A stretch of DNA of 64,000 nt from Thaumasiovibrio subtropicus (GTDB lineage: Bacteria; Pseudomonadota; Gammaproteobacteria; Enterobacterales; Vibrionaceae). Location: NCBI RefSeq assembly GCF_019703835.1, contig NZ_AP023054.1, positions 2,355,580 through 2,419,579 of the forward strand. Reading direction: 5' to 3'. The notes beneath the pieces were generated by a model. That model ran no database searches. It was not told the origin of the DNA and saw only the letters and a program-made list of their open reading frames with translations. Both the position numbers and the translations under genes were made by a program. This document shows, one piece after another, positions 1-7,134 of this stretch (position 1 is the first letter of the stretch; the number at the start of each line of letters is the position of its first letter).

Positions 1-651
1 CCAAAAGCCTTTGGTAAACAAGTACTTTCCCCGCTTATTCCCACTTTTTTGAAACGTTACCCTCAAATCAAACTGCACATTAAAGTGACAGACCATTTTA
101 TTGATCCCATTAGTGATGAAATCGACGTTGTTTTTCGCCTTACAGACAAACCAACCGAAGGCCTCGTGTCAAAAAAATTAGGCAGCGTTCGATTAGTGCT
201 CTATGGCAGCAAACATTATTTCGAAGATAAAGAACTGCCAACTCACCCAAGTGATCTCGACAACTATGACTGTATTTTTCTTGGGGAAAATGTGACAGAC
301 AATGAATGGGAGTTTTGCCTGGCAGGCAAGAAAGTGAAGGTCACGATCGACGGTAGGTATATAGTTAATCATACAGAGATGCGCTTAGAAGCCATCCGTG
401 AAGGACTCGGCATTGGCGTATTGCCTGAATTTGCGGCACGCCCTATTCTGAACGACCCAGATTTCGTCCAAGTGCTGCCAGACTGGCAGCTTGCAGGCAA
501 CTACCGTGGCCAGATAGTTATGCAGTTTGCGCAAAGTAAGTACATGCCTGCCAAACAGCGCGTATTTATCGATTACATCGCTGATGCCTTCGCACGCAAC
601 CCCAATATGATGAAGACGTTTTACAGTGAACCCGACAAAAACAGCGGCTGA
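1..651 (+). CDS. LysR-family transcriptional regulator, C-terminal part
   Basis: The frame is open at the left edge, so the N-terminal winged-helix DNA-binding domain lies outside the window. About 216 residues are visible and form the effector-binding domain typical of LysR regulators. The start PLIPTFLKRYPQI is the usual first helix, DEIDVVFRLTD is the usual strand at the end of the first half-lobe, and EAIREGLGIGVLPEFAAR is the hallmark late loop. The ligand and target genes cannot be inferred because the upstream context is missing. The tail after the domain is short and the gene ends without an obvious terminator. The family call is firm; the function is unknown. Confidence 0.85.
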   Translation, partial: PKAFGKQVLSPLIPTFLKRYPQIKLHIKVTDHFIDPISDEIDVVFRLTDKPTEGLVSKKLGSVRLVLYGSKHYFEDKELPTHPSDLDNYDCIFLGENVTDNEWEFCLAGKKVKVTIDGRYIVNHTEMRLEAIREGLGIGVLPEFAARPILNDPDFVQVLPDWQLAGNYRGQIVMQFAQSKYMPAKQRVFIDYIADAFARNPNMMKTFYSEPDKNSG

Positions 652-670
652 TTCCGTACGCGCCAGATAG

Positions 671-790
671 ACTCAAACCACTTCAAGAGGCTTGTTCAGC
701 GAGAATTCCTAGACTAGACAGCCAAGCACTGTTTTGAAGGTCTAGTGAGCTAAATCAAAAAACAGCAATGACGCTGGCGAGCCTAGAAAA
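671..790 (+). repeat. Inverted-repeat element, copy A (right end not seen)
   Basis: It begins with the same end sequence as the element at 1017-1169 (ACTCAAACCACxTCAAGAxGC, then GTTCAGCGA). It keeps the internal blocks 'gcactg..ttgaa' and 'ctagtg.gctaaatc.aaaaacag'. No matching right end is recognisable, so this looks like a truncated copy in the same orientation as copy B. Confidence 0.6.
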
Positions 791-1016
791 CTCGCCCGAA
801 GGGAAGCGACTAGCACGCCGATTTCTGTGTTAAAGGTGCTCAAAAGAGGAAACCATTCCTTCACACCTTTACCTTAAACTTAATTTTCAGCACCAGCTAA
901 CGACAACCAACCCCGTTGACTTAATTAAGAACCCCAGGCAAAAGTCATTTCTAGATATCACTCACAGATTTTCACCACTCGTTTTAAATGCGCCAAGACG
1001 GTGAATAAAATAGCGA

Positions 1017-1169
1017 TACTCAAACCACCTCAAGATGCGTGTTCAGCGAAAACGTCTTGGTTTGGCAGCAAGGCACTGCCTTGAAAGGCTAGTGGGCTAA
1101 ATCGAAAAACAGTAACAACGATGAAGCGCCTAGCGCCCTAAAGCGCTGCATCTTGAGGAGGCTTGAGTA
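1017..1169 (+). repeat. Inverted-repeat (MITE-like) element, copy B, complete
   Basis: This is a 153-bp element bounded by imperfect 22-bp terminal inverted repeats. The left end is 1017-1038 and the right end is 1148-1169, whose reverse complement matches the left apart from a few bases. There is no open reading frame inside. Related copies are at 671-790, 4150-4220 and 57411-57530. It ends 27 bp before the start codon of the membrane protein at 1197, so it may supply or disturb that gene's promoter. The family is not one I can name. Confidence 0.7.
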
Positions 1170-1196
1170 TATAAATTTTTTACTTGAGTAACAGAC

Positions 1197-1655
1197 ATGG
1201 AAAACAGTTCCAAGATGCGTTCTTTTTTGATGGCTTTTAGTGCTATCGTTGTGATAAAAACAGCGTACTTAATTGTACAAGGTGCGATTGCGATGCACCA
1301 ATTCGAATATTCTTTCCTTGAAATTTTGCTTGAATTGCATGGCTGGGTGGCCTATTTATTTTCCGACTTATTGGTCGTTTGCCTCTACATCATGAGTTTC
1401 TTTGCTGCTTACAAATACAAGGGCAACGCCATATGGCTAACCAAGTTTGCTATTTGGATCACGCTCACCTTTTTCGTATTGGGTGTAGTACAGTTCCTAG
1501 CTAGCCATTTCCATTATGGTGAGTTTAACAGCGAAGTCATGACTAACTTTGCCAAGAACTTACTTCTCTATAACTGGCACGCATTGGTTGGTGTAGGCTT
1601 TCTCGTTTATCTAAACCAGCAACCTAACATCACACTTGAAAAAAAAGCCGCTTAA
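1197..1655 (+). CDS. Small four-helix membrane protein, unknown function
   Basis: This 152-residue protein is strongly hydrophobic, with about four predicted membrane segments near residues 10-32, 45-72, 82-103 and 122-142, and a short polar C-terminal tail. I see no motif that identifies a family. The ATG is the first in the frame; the upstream Shine-Dalgarno sequence is weak (GAGTAACAGAC). The inverted-repeat element at 1017-1169 lies just upstream. The stop codon sits inside the loop of a strong terminator hairpin, so the transcript ends with the gene. It is probably a monocistronic inner-membrane protein. Confidence 0.65.
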   Translation: MENSSKMRSFLMAFSAIVVIKTAYLIVQGAIAMHQFEYSFLEILLELHGWVAYLFSDLLVVCLYIMSFFAAYKYKGNAIWLTKFAIWITLTFFVLGVVQFLASHFHYGEFNSEVMTNFAKNLLLYNWHALVGVGFLVYLNQQPNITLEKKAA

Positions 1656-1667
1656 TCGCGGCTTTTT
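1642..1667 (+). terminator. Intrinsic terminator overlapping the stop of the membrane protein
   Basis: A ten-base-pair stem AAAAAGCCGC / GCGGCTTTTT encloses a six-base loop that contains the TAA stop of the preceding gene. The T-run gives a rho-independent terminator. It also faces the convergent gene at 1684-2367 and could work both ways. Confidence 0.8.
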
Positions 1668-1683
1668 CTCCTCTCTAAGACCA

Positions 1684-2367
1684 CTATCGCATACCAAAAA
1701 CCGACATCATGGTTATGATGAAGTGATAGACAACCATCATAAACAGAAAATCTAGCAACAACATTAATCCAAACGCTGCCCATGCAGACTTCTCTACAAC
1801 ACCTGCCACCACGCGAGCATTAAACACGACATAGTAGAGCGAAAGCACGAAAGACACTATCGAGATTATCAAAATGAAGTTCTCTACTATCTTACTGTAT
1901 GAGCAGCCATAGAGACTACAGTTTATGTCGGCATTCATTAATACCAGTTGCTGTAAACACATGACTGAAACCGACGCAACAGAAAATACCCATGCCGCTC
2001 TCGCCAAGCCAATAAATAATTTTTCTTTTCTGTCTTTGAGTGAAAAGCAATTTTCCACCAAATAAGCTTTAAAACGCAGGTACTTTTTCACAAACCAGCC
2101 CATTAAGAACGGGATGGGAATCGCGAGTATAATCGCGATGACAAAAACGATTTCGTCTGATGATGATAAATGATTATTAAAGAGCGAAAATAAGAAAAGA
2201 ATAGCTGCCATTGCGCAAGGTAATCGCCCAGAATTGCTCGCAGCCTTATTTGCATCAGGAGATTCGACTTTCATGACAAATTCGTCCAAATCTCGAATGT
2301 AATTGGCGGTCGCTGTTGGCTTAAAAAACACCTGAGAGAACGCAAGCGGCTCTTTTGGTTCAGACAT
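1684..2367 (-). CDS. Multi-pass membrane protein, unknown function
   Basis: This 227-residue protein has a polar N-terminal segment of about 50 residues followed by about five hydrophobic segments (near 51-67, 72-93, 122-142, 160-185 and 197-222). The layout, with a soluble N-terminal region and a five-helix bundle, recalls Yip1-type or DUF-class membrane proteins, but no signature lets me assign one. It is convergent with the gene ending at 1655 and shares the short interval with its terminator. Its start, MSEPKEP, is preceded by AGGGTTAGTT, a usable ribosome-binding site. Confidence 0.6.
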   Translation of the reverse strand: MSEPKEPLAFSQVFFKPTATANYIRDLDEFVMKVESPDANKAASNSGRLPCAMAAILFLFSLFNNHLSSSDEIVFVIAIILAIPIPFLMGWFVKKYLRFKAYLVENCFSLKDRKEKLFIGLARAAWVFSVASVSVMCLQQLVLMNADINCSLYGCSYSKIVENFILIISIVSFVLSLYYVVFNARVVAGVVEKSAWAAFGLMLLLDFLFMMVVYHFIITMMSVFGMR

Positions 2368-2645
2368 AACTAACCCTCGTTATAAACTTTACTGGCATTA
2401 TATCTTCACCCGCTTAGGGCTAAAGTGCTTCACTCAATTAAAAAGGGTATTTTTGAAACATCTCCCATTTAACTCATCGCAATTTAAGTTGAGAGTGCTT
2501 ACTCATTGCCTAATAGGGGGCTTGTTCAACAACTTCGCGACTCGCTCATTCACATCATTGACATCTGGTTTGATGTTATCTAAACGTGAACAAAAGAGAC
2601 CGGAGTGATAGAATCCCATGATATATCAGCAAACGGAATTGAATC

Positions 2646-4133
2646 ATGGGTTTAGATACTAGCTATGTACCGATGTCACGGGACGACCTCGAACATTATG
2701 TACTTGATGTCTATGAAGATCCTCGTCTTATGGCGTCCCGACTCAATGAACTAAAAGAGCGTTACGGTGCAAATACCCATTACCTAGAGCTCGAAGTGTA
2801 TCCCATCATCATTAACCATGTGGCTGAAGAGTGCTTCGACTCCAATCTAGGACATGCAAGTGCCAATTTACTCGCCTATCTTCATCCTCATTACTATCAA
2901 CGCGGTAGCGCTTTGCTCAAACTGGGTTACGATGATTGGGCAAAGCATCTTAACATTGGCGATCACTTTGTCAGTTTCGATTATCTCTTTAGACGCTTCG
3001 ATGTAGGCGTTTTGCGTGGCGGCCCCAACTACTGTACTGGTGAATATGTCCCGCCTGAGCACGTGAAACCTTTACTCGATATTTTAAGTAGTGAAGCGTT
3101 TAAAGAAGCGTCAGAAGGCTGGGATCTCGCTGGGTTTAAAGCCGCACTCAAATATGCGCTAGATAGAGGTTTGGGCGTCGTCGAAGTTTTCGAATTATTC
3201 AGCCCCCAACTAGATACCGATGCCCCTCATCTGCGTACAAAATTCCGTAAGAATTTAAATGACGAGCGGACCAATGACGCCTTTCAGAGGGGCTATCTTA
3301 CCCTCGCAATTCCTTTACTTGAATACGAGGCCGAAAAGCTGAATGCCATTGTTAATTGCGTCGAAGAATGGCAAAAAGACTACGAATCATCGATAAACAA
3401 TCTCGCAGAGTGTGATGTGATGACGCCGCTCTCGCTGGAGTACGATATCAGTGAAAAAGCGCCGATCATTTTTCTTCGCTATACCGAGCTCAACTTACTA
3501 CCTCGTTCCGAAGAGTTCTTACAATCGCTTCGCGATTCAATCCAAACTCACCTGACCAACAACAAATACGATAGCCGTGTCTATGTTGATATCACTCATT
3601 CAGAAGATGCACTCCCTTTTGACAGCCTTGATAAACATGATTACGACTTTAGTTGGCAACCGCAGTTCATCCTTAAAAAGCAACGCGGGCGATTTAAACT
3701 CAACGACATCATCATAGATGTTGAACTCGATCTCATGGGCAATGTTACCCTCAGTCGAAATGGGAAAAAGTTACGCCGCTTTAAAGCCAGTGGCGACTTA
3801 ACCTACCTGCGCATTCAAGATGCAGATGTTTGGTATACCTTCACCTTCAAGGTTAACAGCTTTACCTCGGGGAACGCTTCCATTCATCTCTTCCAAAACT
3901 TACATCATATGGCCGAATACCAAACGGCATTGGGCAGTGATGTCATCAGTTCCGCACAGAACTGGTTATGGGGTGCGGTCGAAATGTTCACCCTGTTTGT
4001 GATTGTCGCCGTTATCGGGCTTAAAAAAGTGGTGTTACTCCCCTTACTTTTCGTGCTTTTGCCTCTGCTCTATCAAGACAAACGCATGCACTTTTACGTT
4101 GTAGAGAAATTTCGATTTAAGCCAGAAGATTGA
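2646..4133 (+). CDS. Unrecognised 495-residue protein with C-terminal membrane hairpin
   Basis: The first ~440 residues are soluble in character, rich in acidic and aromatic residues, with no signal peptide. Near the C terminus two hydrophobic stretches (about 446-460 and 464-477) are followed by a basic tail, so the protein is probably tail-anchored with most of it in the cytoplasm. I recognise no enzyme motif. It stands alone: both flanks carry intergenic DNA, and downstream lies a truncated inverted-repeat element and a terminator. Base composition looks like its neighbours. It may be an accessory gene. I call it a real gene because of its length and lack of competing frames. Confidence 0.6.
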   Translation: MGLDTSYVPMSRDDLEHYVLDVYEDPRLMASRLNELKERYGANTHYLELEVYPIIINHVAEECFDSNLGHASANLLAYLHPHYYQRGSALLKLGYDDWAKHLNIGDHFVSFDYLFRRFDVGVLRGGPNYCTGEYVPPEHVKPLLDILSSEAFKEASEGWDLAGFKAALKYALDRGLGVVEVFELFSPQLDTDAPHLRTKFRKNLNDERTNDAFQRGYLTLAIPLLEYEAEKLNAIVNCVEEWQKDYESSINNLAECDVMTPLSLEYDISEKAPIIFLRYTELNLLPRSEEFLQSLRDSIQTHLTNNKYDSRVYVDITHSEDALPFDSLDKHDYDFSWQPQFILKKQRGRFKLNDIIIDVELDLMGNVTLSRNGKKLRRFKASGDLTYLRIQDADVWYTFTFKVNSFTSGNASIHLFQNLHHMAEYQTALGSDVISSAQNWLWGAVEMFTLFVIVAVIGLKKVVLLPLLFVLLPLLYQDKRMHFYVVEKFRFKPED

Positions 4134-4149
4134 ACATATGCCCCTTCAA

Positions 4150-4220
4150 TGTTCAATAAAGTGTCTGGCTGGCACGCCTTGAAATTCTCGCTGAATAAGC
4201 ATCTTGAGGTGGTTTGAGTA
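4150..4220 (-). repeat. Inverted-repeat element, copy C (half element)
   Basis: Read on the minus strand it starts with the terminal sequence shared with 1017-1038 (positions 4220 to 4199), followed by TTATTCAGCGAGAATTTCAAGGCGTGCCAG, matching the left part of copy A. The other end is not visible, so this is a partial copy inserted just after the stop at 4133. Confidence 0.6.
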
Positions 4221-4224
4221 GAGT

Positions 4225-4250
4225 AAAAAGGCGCTCAAATGCGCGCCTTT
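4225..4250. terminator. Bidirectional intrinsic terminator
   Basis: The stem AAAGGCGC / GCGCGCCTTT with a short A/T loop lies between two convergent genes (stops at 4133 and 4254), with A- and T-runs on the two sides. It can end both transcripts. Confidence 0.7.
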
Positions 4251-4253
4251 CTA

Positions 4254-4724
4254 TTAATCATAGAGTTCGACCCAGCCCGAATCAGGGTCATTACCAAAAC
4301 AATCTAAACCTGCCAGCACGCGATAAGTATGTTGGCAGTAATGGCCGCGATAAATTTTGGGAGCATCGGATGGCAGTTCGATTTCCACTTCCCACTCATA
4401 GGTTTGATGGGGTTCTAGCTCCTGCGCTTCAGCCACGGTAATATCCAGATCCACCGTTTCATTGCTTGCTCGGACTGTTTCAGTACGACGCCGCACGTCG
4501 CCATCATCTTCGTACTCTATATCGACATCCGGCACTTCGACCTCTTCGTACCCCTGTAGGTAAAGGTAAACGCGATCCAGTTTAACAGAGGTCGACTCTG
4601 TCACGGCCGTCACCACGACTTTAAAGGGTTCGTTGAAAGAGATACGGTCGCACTGCAATGTCACTGTCGCCGCGCCTCCGGTGATGGCATTCGTCAGAGA
4701 TTTCACACTATCGAAAAAGCCCAT
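4254..4724 (-). CDS. Spo0M/arrestin-like protein, short
   Basis: This 156-residue protein starts MGFFDSVKSLTNAITGGAA and then alternates short beta strands (VTLQCDRISFNEPFKVVV, VKLDRVYLYLQGYEEVEV, YEWEVEIELPSDAPKIYRGH). The pattern fits the arrestin-fold N-terminal domain of Spo0M-like proteins, where an amphipathic first helix precedes an Ig-like sandwich. Full-length Spo0M proteins are longer; this one holds about one domain. There is no signal peptide, so it should be cytoplasmic. A good ribosome-binding site (AGGATAGGTTAA) precedes the ATG. The family call is an inference from strand pattern and the characteristic start. Confidence 0.5.
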   Translation of the reverse strand: MGFFDSVKSLTNAITGGAATVTLQCDRISFNEPFKVVVTAVTESTSVKLDRVYLYLQGYEEVEVPDVDIEYEDDGDVRRRTETVRASNETVDLDITVAEAQELEPHQTYEWEVEIELPSDAPKIYRGHYCQHTYRVLAGLDCFGNDPDSGWVELYD

Positions 4725-4771
4725 TTAACCTATCCTATTCCTTTTATTGTTATGAAACGTTTGTTTTAATC

Positions 4772-5149
4772 TCATCGGCGCTTTTGGCAGGGTGACCAAT
4801 GCGGCGCAGACTCTGTGAAATGTTCAGTGTGCTGCTGTGGTTGGCACTCATCATCCAATAGTGCCAAGGAAAAAGAGACCCAGTCGCGATTAAACTCACT
4901 CTCATCTGCCCACATTAAGTTAGCGCCGCAGCGTCGGCAGAAAGTTCGCGTCACGCCCGGTGACGAGAGGTAACTGGCCACACTATCATGCCCTGTCAGT
5001 TGAAACGCTTCACGGCGTACCAAGCCATAAGACGCAAACGCCGACCCGTGCGCTTTCTGGCACATTGAACAATGGCAATGCATCGCCCTTTCTATTTCGC
5101 CTGATATCACTAACCTTACTTCCCCACACAGACAACTACCTCGATACAT
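4772..5149 (-). CDS. GFA-family zinc-binding protein (CENP-V/GFA fold)
   Basis: The protein has the cysteine pattern of the glutathione-dependent formaldehyde-activating (GFA) family: SCLCGEV at residues 5-11, HCHCSMCQKAHG soon after, and a late FCRRCGANLMW. In the family these cysteines bind two zinc ions. I chose the internal ATG at 5149, giving 125 residues, because it has AGGA six bases upstream. The frame opens 14 codons earlier, but that extension lies before the conserved MYRGSCLCG start. Most members are not real formaldehyde enzymes, so the substrate is unknown. Confidence 0.85.
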   Translation of the reverse strand: MYRGSCLCGEVRLVISGEIERAMHCHCSMCQKAHGSAFASYGLVRREAFQLTGHDSVASYLSSPGVTRTFCRRCGANLMWADESEFNRDWVSFSLALLDDECQPQQHTEHFTESAPHWSPCQKRR

Positions 5150-5288
5150 ATCTCGTCCTATCAAATGCGCGAAAATGCCGATCAATTTCACTTAGGTTAT
5201 GAAACTAATAAAGAGGGTAAGACAGATCAAAGTGATGGATGTTCGAAAATGTTAGTTTGCGATCACTGACTCTCTCTGGCCGTTAAAA

Positions 5289-5564
5289 ATGACTCAAACC
5301 GACATTCTCAGTGTGATTGCTCGCTTTACATCGATTGAACAAGCCTTAGATTACTTCGATATTGGCTTTGATAGTCAGTTCATCGACCGCCATCGACAAG
5401 AGTTAGTGAAGCGGTTTAATGGGTACGTAATCCTACAGAAGCCCGACGACTGGTTTTCAGCGCGCCGGGCTCTTAAAAATGCGTATTGTAAGGTACAGCG
5501 TGGACAGCTAAACAAGCACACACGACAAGCCTGCCGCGGCTGCACAACCTGCCAAAGACGTTAA
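5289..5564 (+). CDS. NifW-like small protein
   Basis: This 91-residue protein resembles the nitrogenase-stabilising protein NifW. It shares an early 'E-aLDYFDIgFD' segment, 'R..LVKRFNGY' in the middle and 'R..L..AY' near residues 59-66, the spacing typical of that family. The C terminus differs, with the cysteine cluster CRGCTTC at residues 82-88, which could bind a metal. NifW proper protects nitrogenase, but no nif gene is in this window, so the role here is not nitrogen fixation on present evidence. The ribosome-binding site is weak. The assignment rests on my alignment by eye. Confidence 0.55.
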   Translation: MTQTDILSVIARFTSIEQALDYFDIGFDSQFIDRHRQELVKRFNGYVILQKPDDWFSARRALKNAYCKVQRGQLNKHTRQACRGCTTCQRR

Positions 5565-5583
5565 AGTCGCGATTACTCAGCGA

Positions 5584-6033
5584 TTACTTCGCGAGTAACT
5601 GTGGCCAGTTTTGATCGGCCTTAACAATGTTGCCTGGGATATCCTGTTGCCAAGTGGACTGCACTGACGCGTTGTAGTTGAGATAGAGCTTTCCATCGTG
5701 AATGTGCCACGCTTCGGGATCGATTTTTGCGGTATATCCCTGACTGACAGCCCAAGCACAATACCCACCGTATTGCGGGGCATATTTTTCGGGGTTTTCC
5801 TTAAACGCGGCTAAATTCGCTTGCGATGAAAAGCGCCAATCAGCCCCCTTCCATTCAAGCTCCCACGCCTTATCCCCTTTCAGTGCTTTTCCTTCGCTAA
5901 AGTAAGCGACCGGATCATAGCCTTCGATCGCATTGCCGAAGAAATCACTGTATACCTCATCCAACGCCATCGCAGGCTGCATCAACCCAATGAACAGCAT
6001 TGCTGCCCCGAAGATACGCGTAACCAGTTTCAT
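5584..6033 (-). CDS. Secreted YHS-domain protein
   Basis: A signal peptide (residues 1-23, ending QPAMA|LDE) leads a compact YHS domain. The domain is shown by AIEGYDPVAYFSEGKAL, then WRFSSQANLAAFKENPEKYAPQYGGYCAWAVSQG, which carries the Tyr/Pro/Gly signature of YHS proteins. The mature protein of about 126 residues should be periplasmic. YHS domains are often linked to metal handling, but no ligand set can be assigned with certainty here. It follows the AraC regulator on the same strand with an 83-bp gap, so the two may be co-transcribed. Confidence 0.85.
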   Translation of the reverse strand: MKLVTRIFGAAMLFIGLMQPAMALDEVYSDFFGNAIEGYDPVAYFSEGKALKGDKAWELEWKGADWRFSSQANLAAFKENPEKYAPQYGGYCAWAVSQGYTAKIDPEAWHIHDGKLYLNYNASVQSTWQQDIPGNIVKADQNWPQLLAK

Positions 6034-6116
6034 GAGCTCTCCTTTTAATTTTTAGATGGTTATCCATCAGACAGGGATAGCACGGTGAAAATTTCGTTAT
6101 TAGCCTGAGGTGCTTG

Positions 6117-6995
6117 CTAACGCATTTTCCGCCATTGACGTGGAGTAATGGCGTAAACGCGTTTAAAAGCGGCTGAGAACTTACTTGGATTAGCATAGCC
6201 GACCGTTTGCGCGATCTCAGTAATCGTCAACTGGCCTTTAGCGAGCAACTGCTTCGCAAGCTCCATCCGACGATAGGTAAAATAGGCATACGGTGCCTGT
6301 CCCATTGCAGCATAGAAAGATCGACTGAAGCTTCTCACATCTAAACCGGCTTCTTGCGCAAGTTCAGAAACGCTAACATTGTCCGTTAACCGACTGTCTA
6401 TCAATGCGAGAACACTTGTTAAGCGGGGACCACTCAACGCATACGTCACAGGCTTTTGGTGTGCTATCGACTGATAAGCAGCCAGATGGTTCAGCAGTAA
6501 ATAGACGCCATGCTCAAAGAAGGCACTCGATAACCCATTGACCTCAGCATCACGCCACATCGCCATCATCACTGAGCTCAGCAATGTATCGTTGTGCAAA
6601 GTGGATGCTGCTGGCACCCACTTTTCTTCATGTAGCATAGCGGCGTACTGCTCTGGTAACGTCTCTGGATTTATAGCAATACCGAGTTGCTGGGTCTTAG
6701 GCCAAAACCCTTCGGCTGCCGTGTTAGGTAACGATAGTGCAACTGTTCCGGGCTTCATCACCCCTTCTAAGCTGGGACCATCCCCTCGTCGTCGAAAGTT
6801 GCCTCTATGCGCGATACATAAGTTAATCATCAAAAAAGGTGCAGGCTCGAACACAGATGCCGCTGCAGCGAAATCGGCTTGCGCTATAAAACACCTACCG
6901 TTGGGGTCGGCGATAGCGGTTGCATTCGCACATTGAGAACGAGACAAGCGATCTTCAAAACTCTGTTGCTCTGTCTGCCATGATTTTTTTGTCAT
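6117..6995 (-). CDS. AraC-family transcriptional regulator
   Basis: The C-terminal ~100 residues form the double helix-turn-helix DNA-binding domain of AraC proteins. The first HTH is VSELAQEAGLDVRSFSRSF, and the second contains ITEIAQTVGYANPSKFSAAF followed by the conserved R-VYAITPRQWR ending. The N-terminal ~185 residues are the sensing domain, with no motif I can name. The gene is divergent from the TonB-dependent receptor at 7135, and a Fur-box-like palindrome lies between them. AraC proteins beside siderophore receptors often activate them when ferric siderophore is present, which is the most likely role. The length (292 residues) is normal. Confidence 0.9.
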   Translation of the reverse strand: MTKKSWQTEQQSFEDRLSRSQCANATAIADPNGRCFIAQADFAAAASVFEPAPFLMINLCIAHRGNFRRRGDGPSLEGVMKPGTVALSLPNTAAEGFWPKTQQLGIAINPETLPEQYAAMLHEEKWVPAASTLHNDTLLSSVMMAMWRDAEVNGLSSAFFEHGVYLLLNHLAAYQSIAHQKPVTYALSGPRLTSVLALIDSRLTDNVSVSELAQEAGLDVRSFSRSFYAAMGQAPYAYFTYRRMELAKQLLAKGQLTITEIAQTVGYANPSKFSAAFKRVYAITPRQWRKMR

Positions 6996-7091
6996 TCACT
7001 CAGCCAATCAAAAGAAAGTGAGAAATTCACCCTCAATCGGAGCTTTTTGTCCGAATTGGAGTGGTTTCAAAATTATCAATAGATTAATTTG

Positions 7092-7110
7092 AATGATAAC
7101 CGTTATCAAT
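7092..7110. promoter_or_regulatory. Fur-box-like palindrome
   Basis: The 19 bases AATGATAACCGTTATCAAT form an almost perfect palindrome (TGATAAC-CG-TTATCA) resembling the Fur consensus of GATAAT repeats. It lies 25 bp before the receptor start codon and 97 bp before the AraC gene start, so iron-dependent repression of the receptor, and perhaps of both genes, is likely. Confidence 0.75.
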
Positions 7111-7134
7111 AACCACTTAATGGATTAAACAAAA

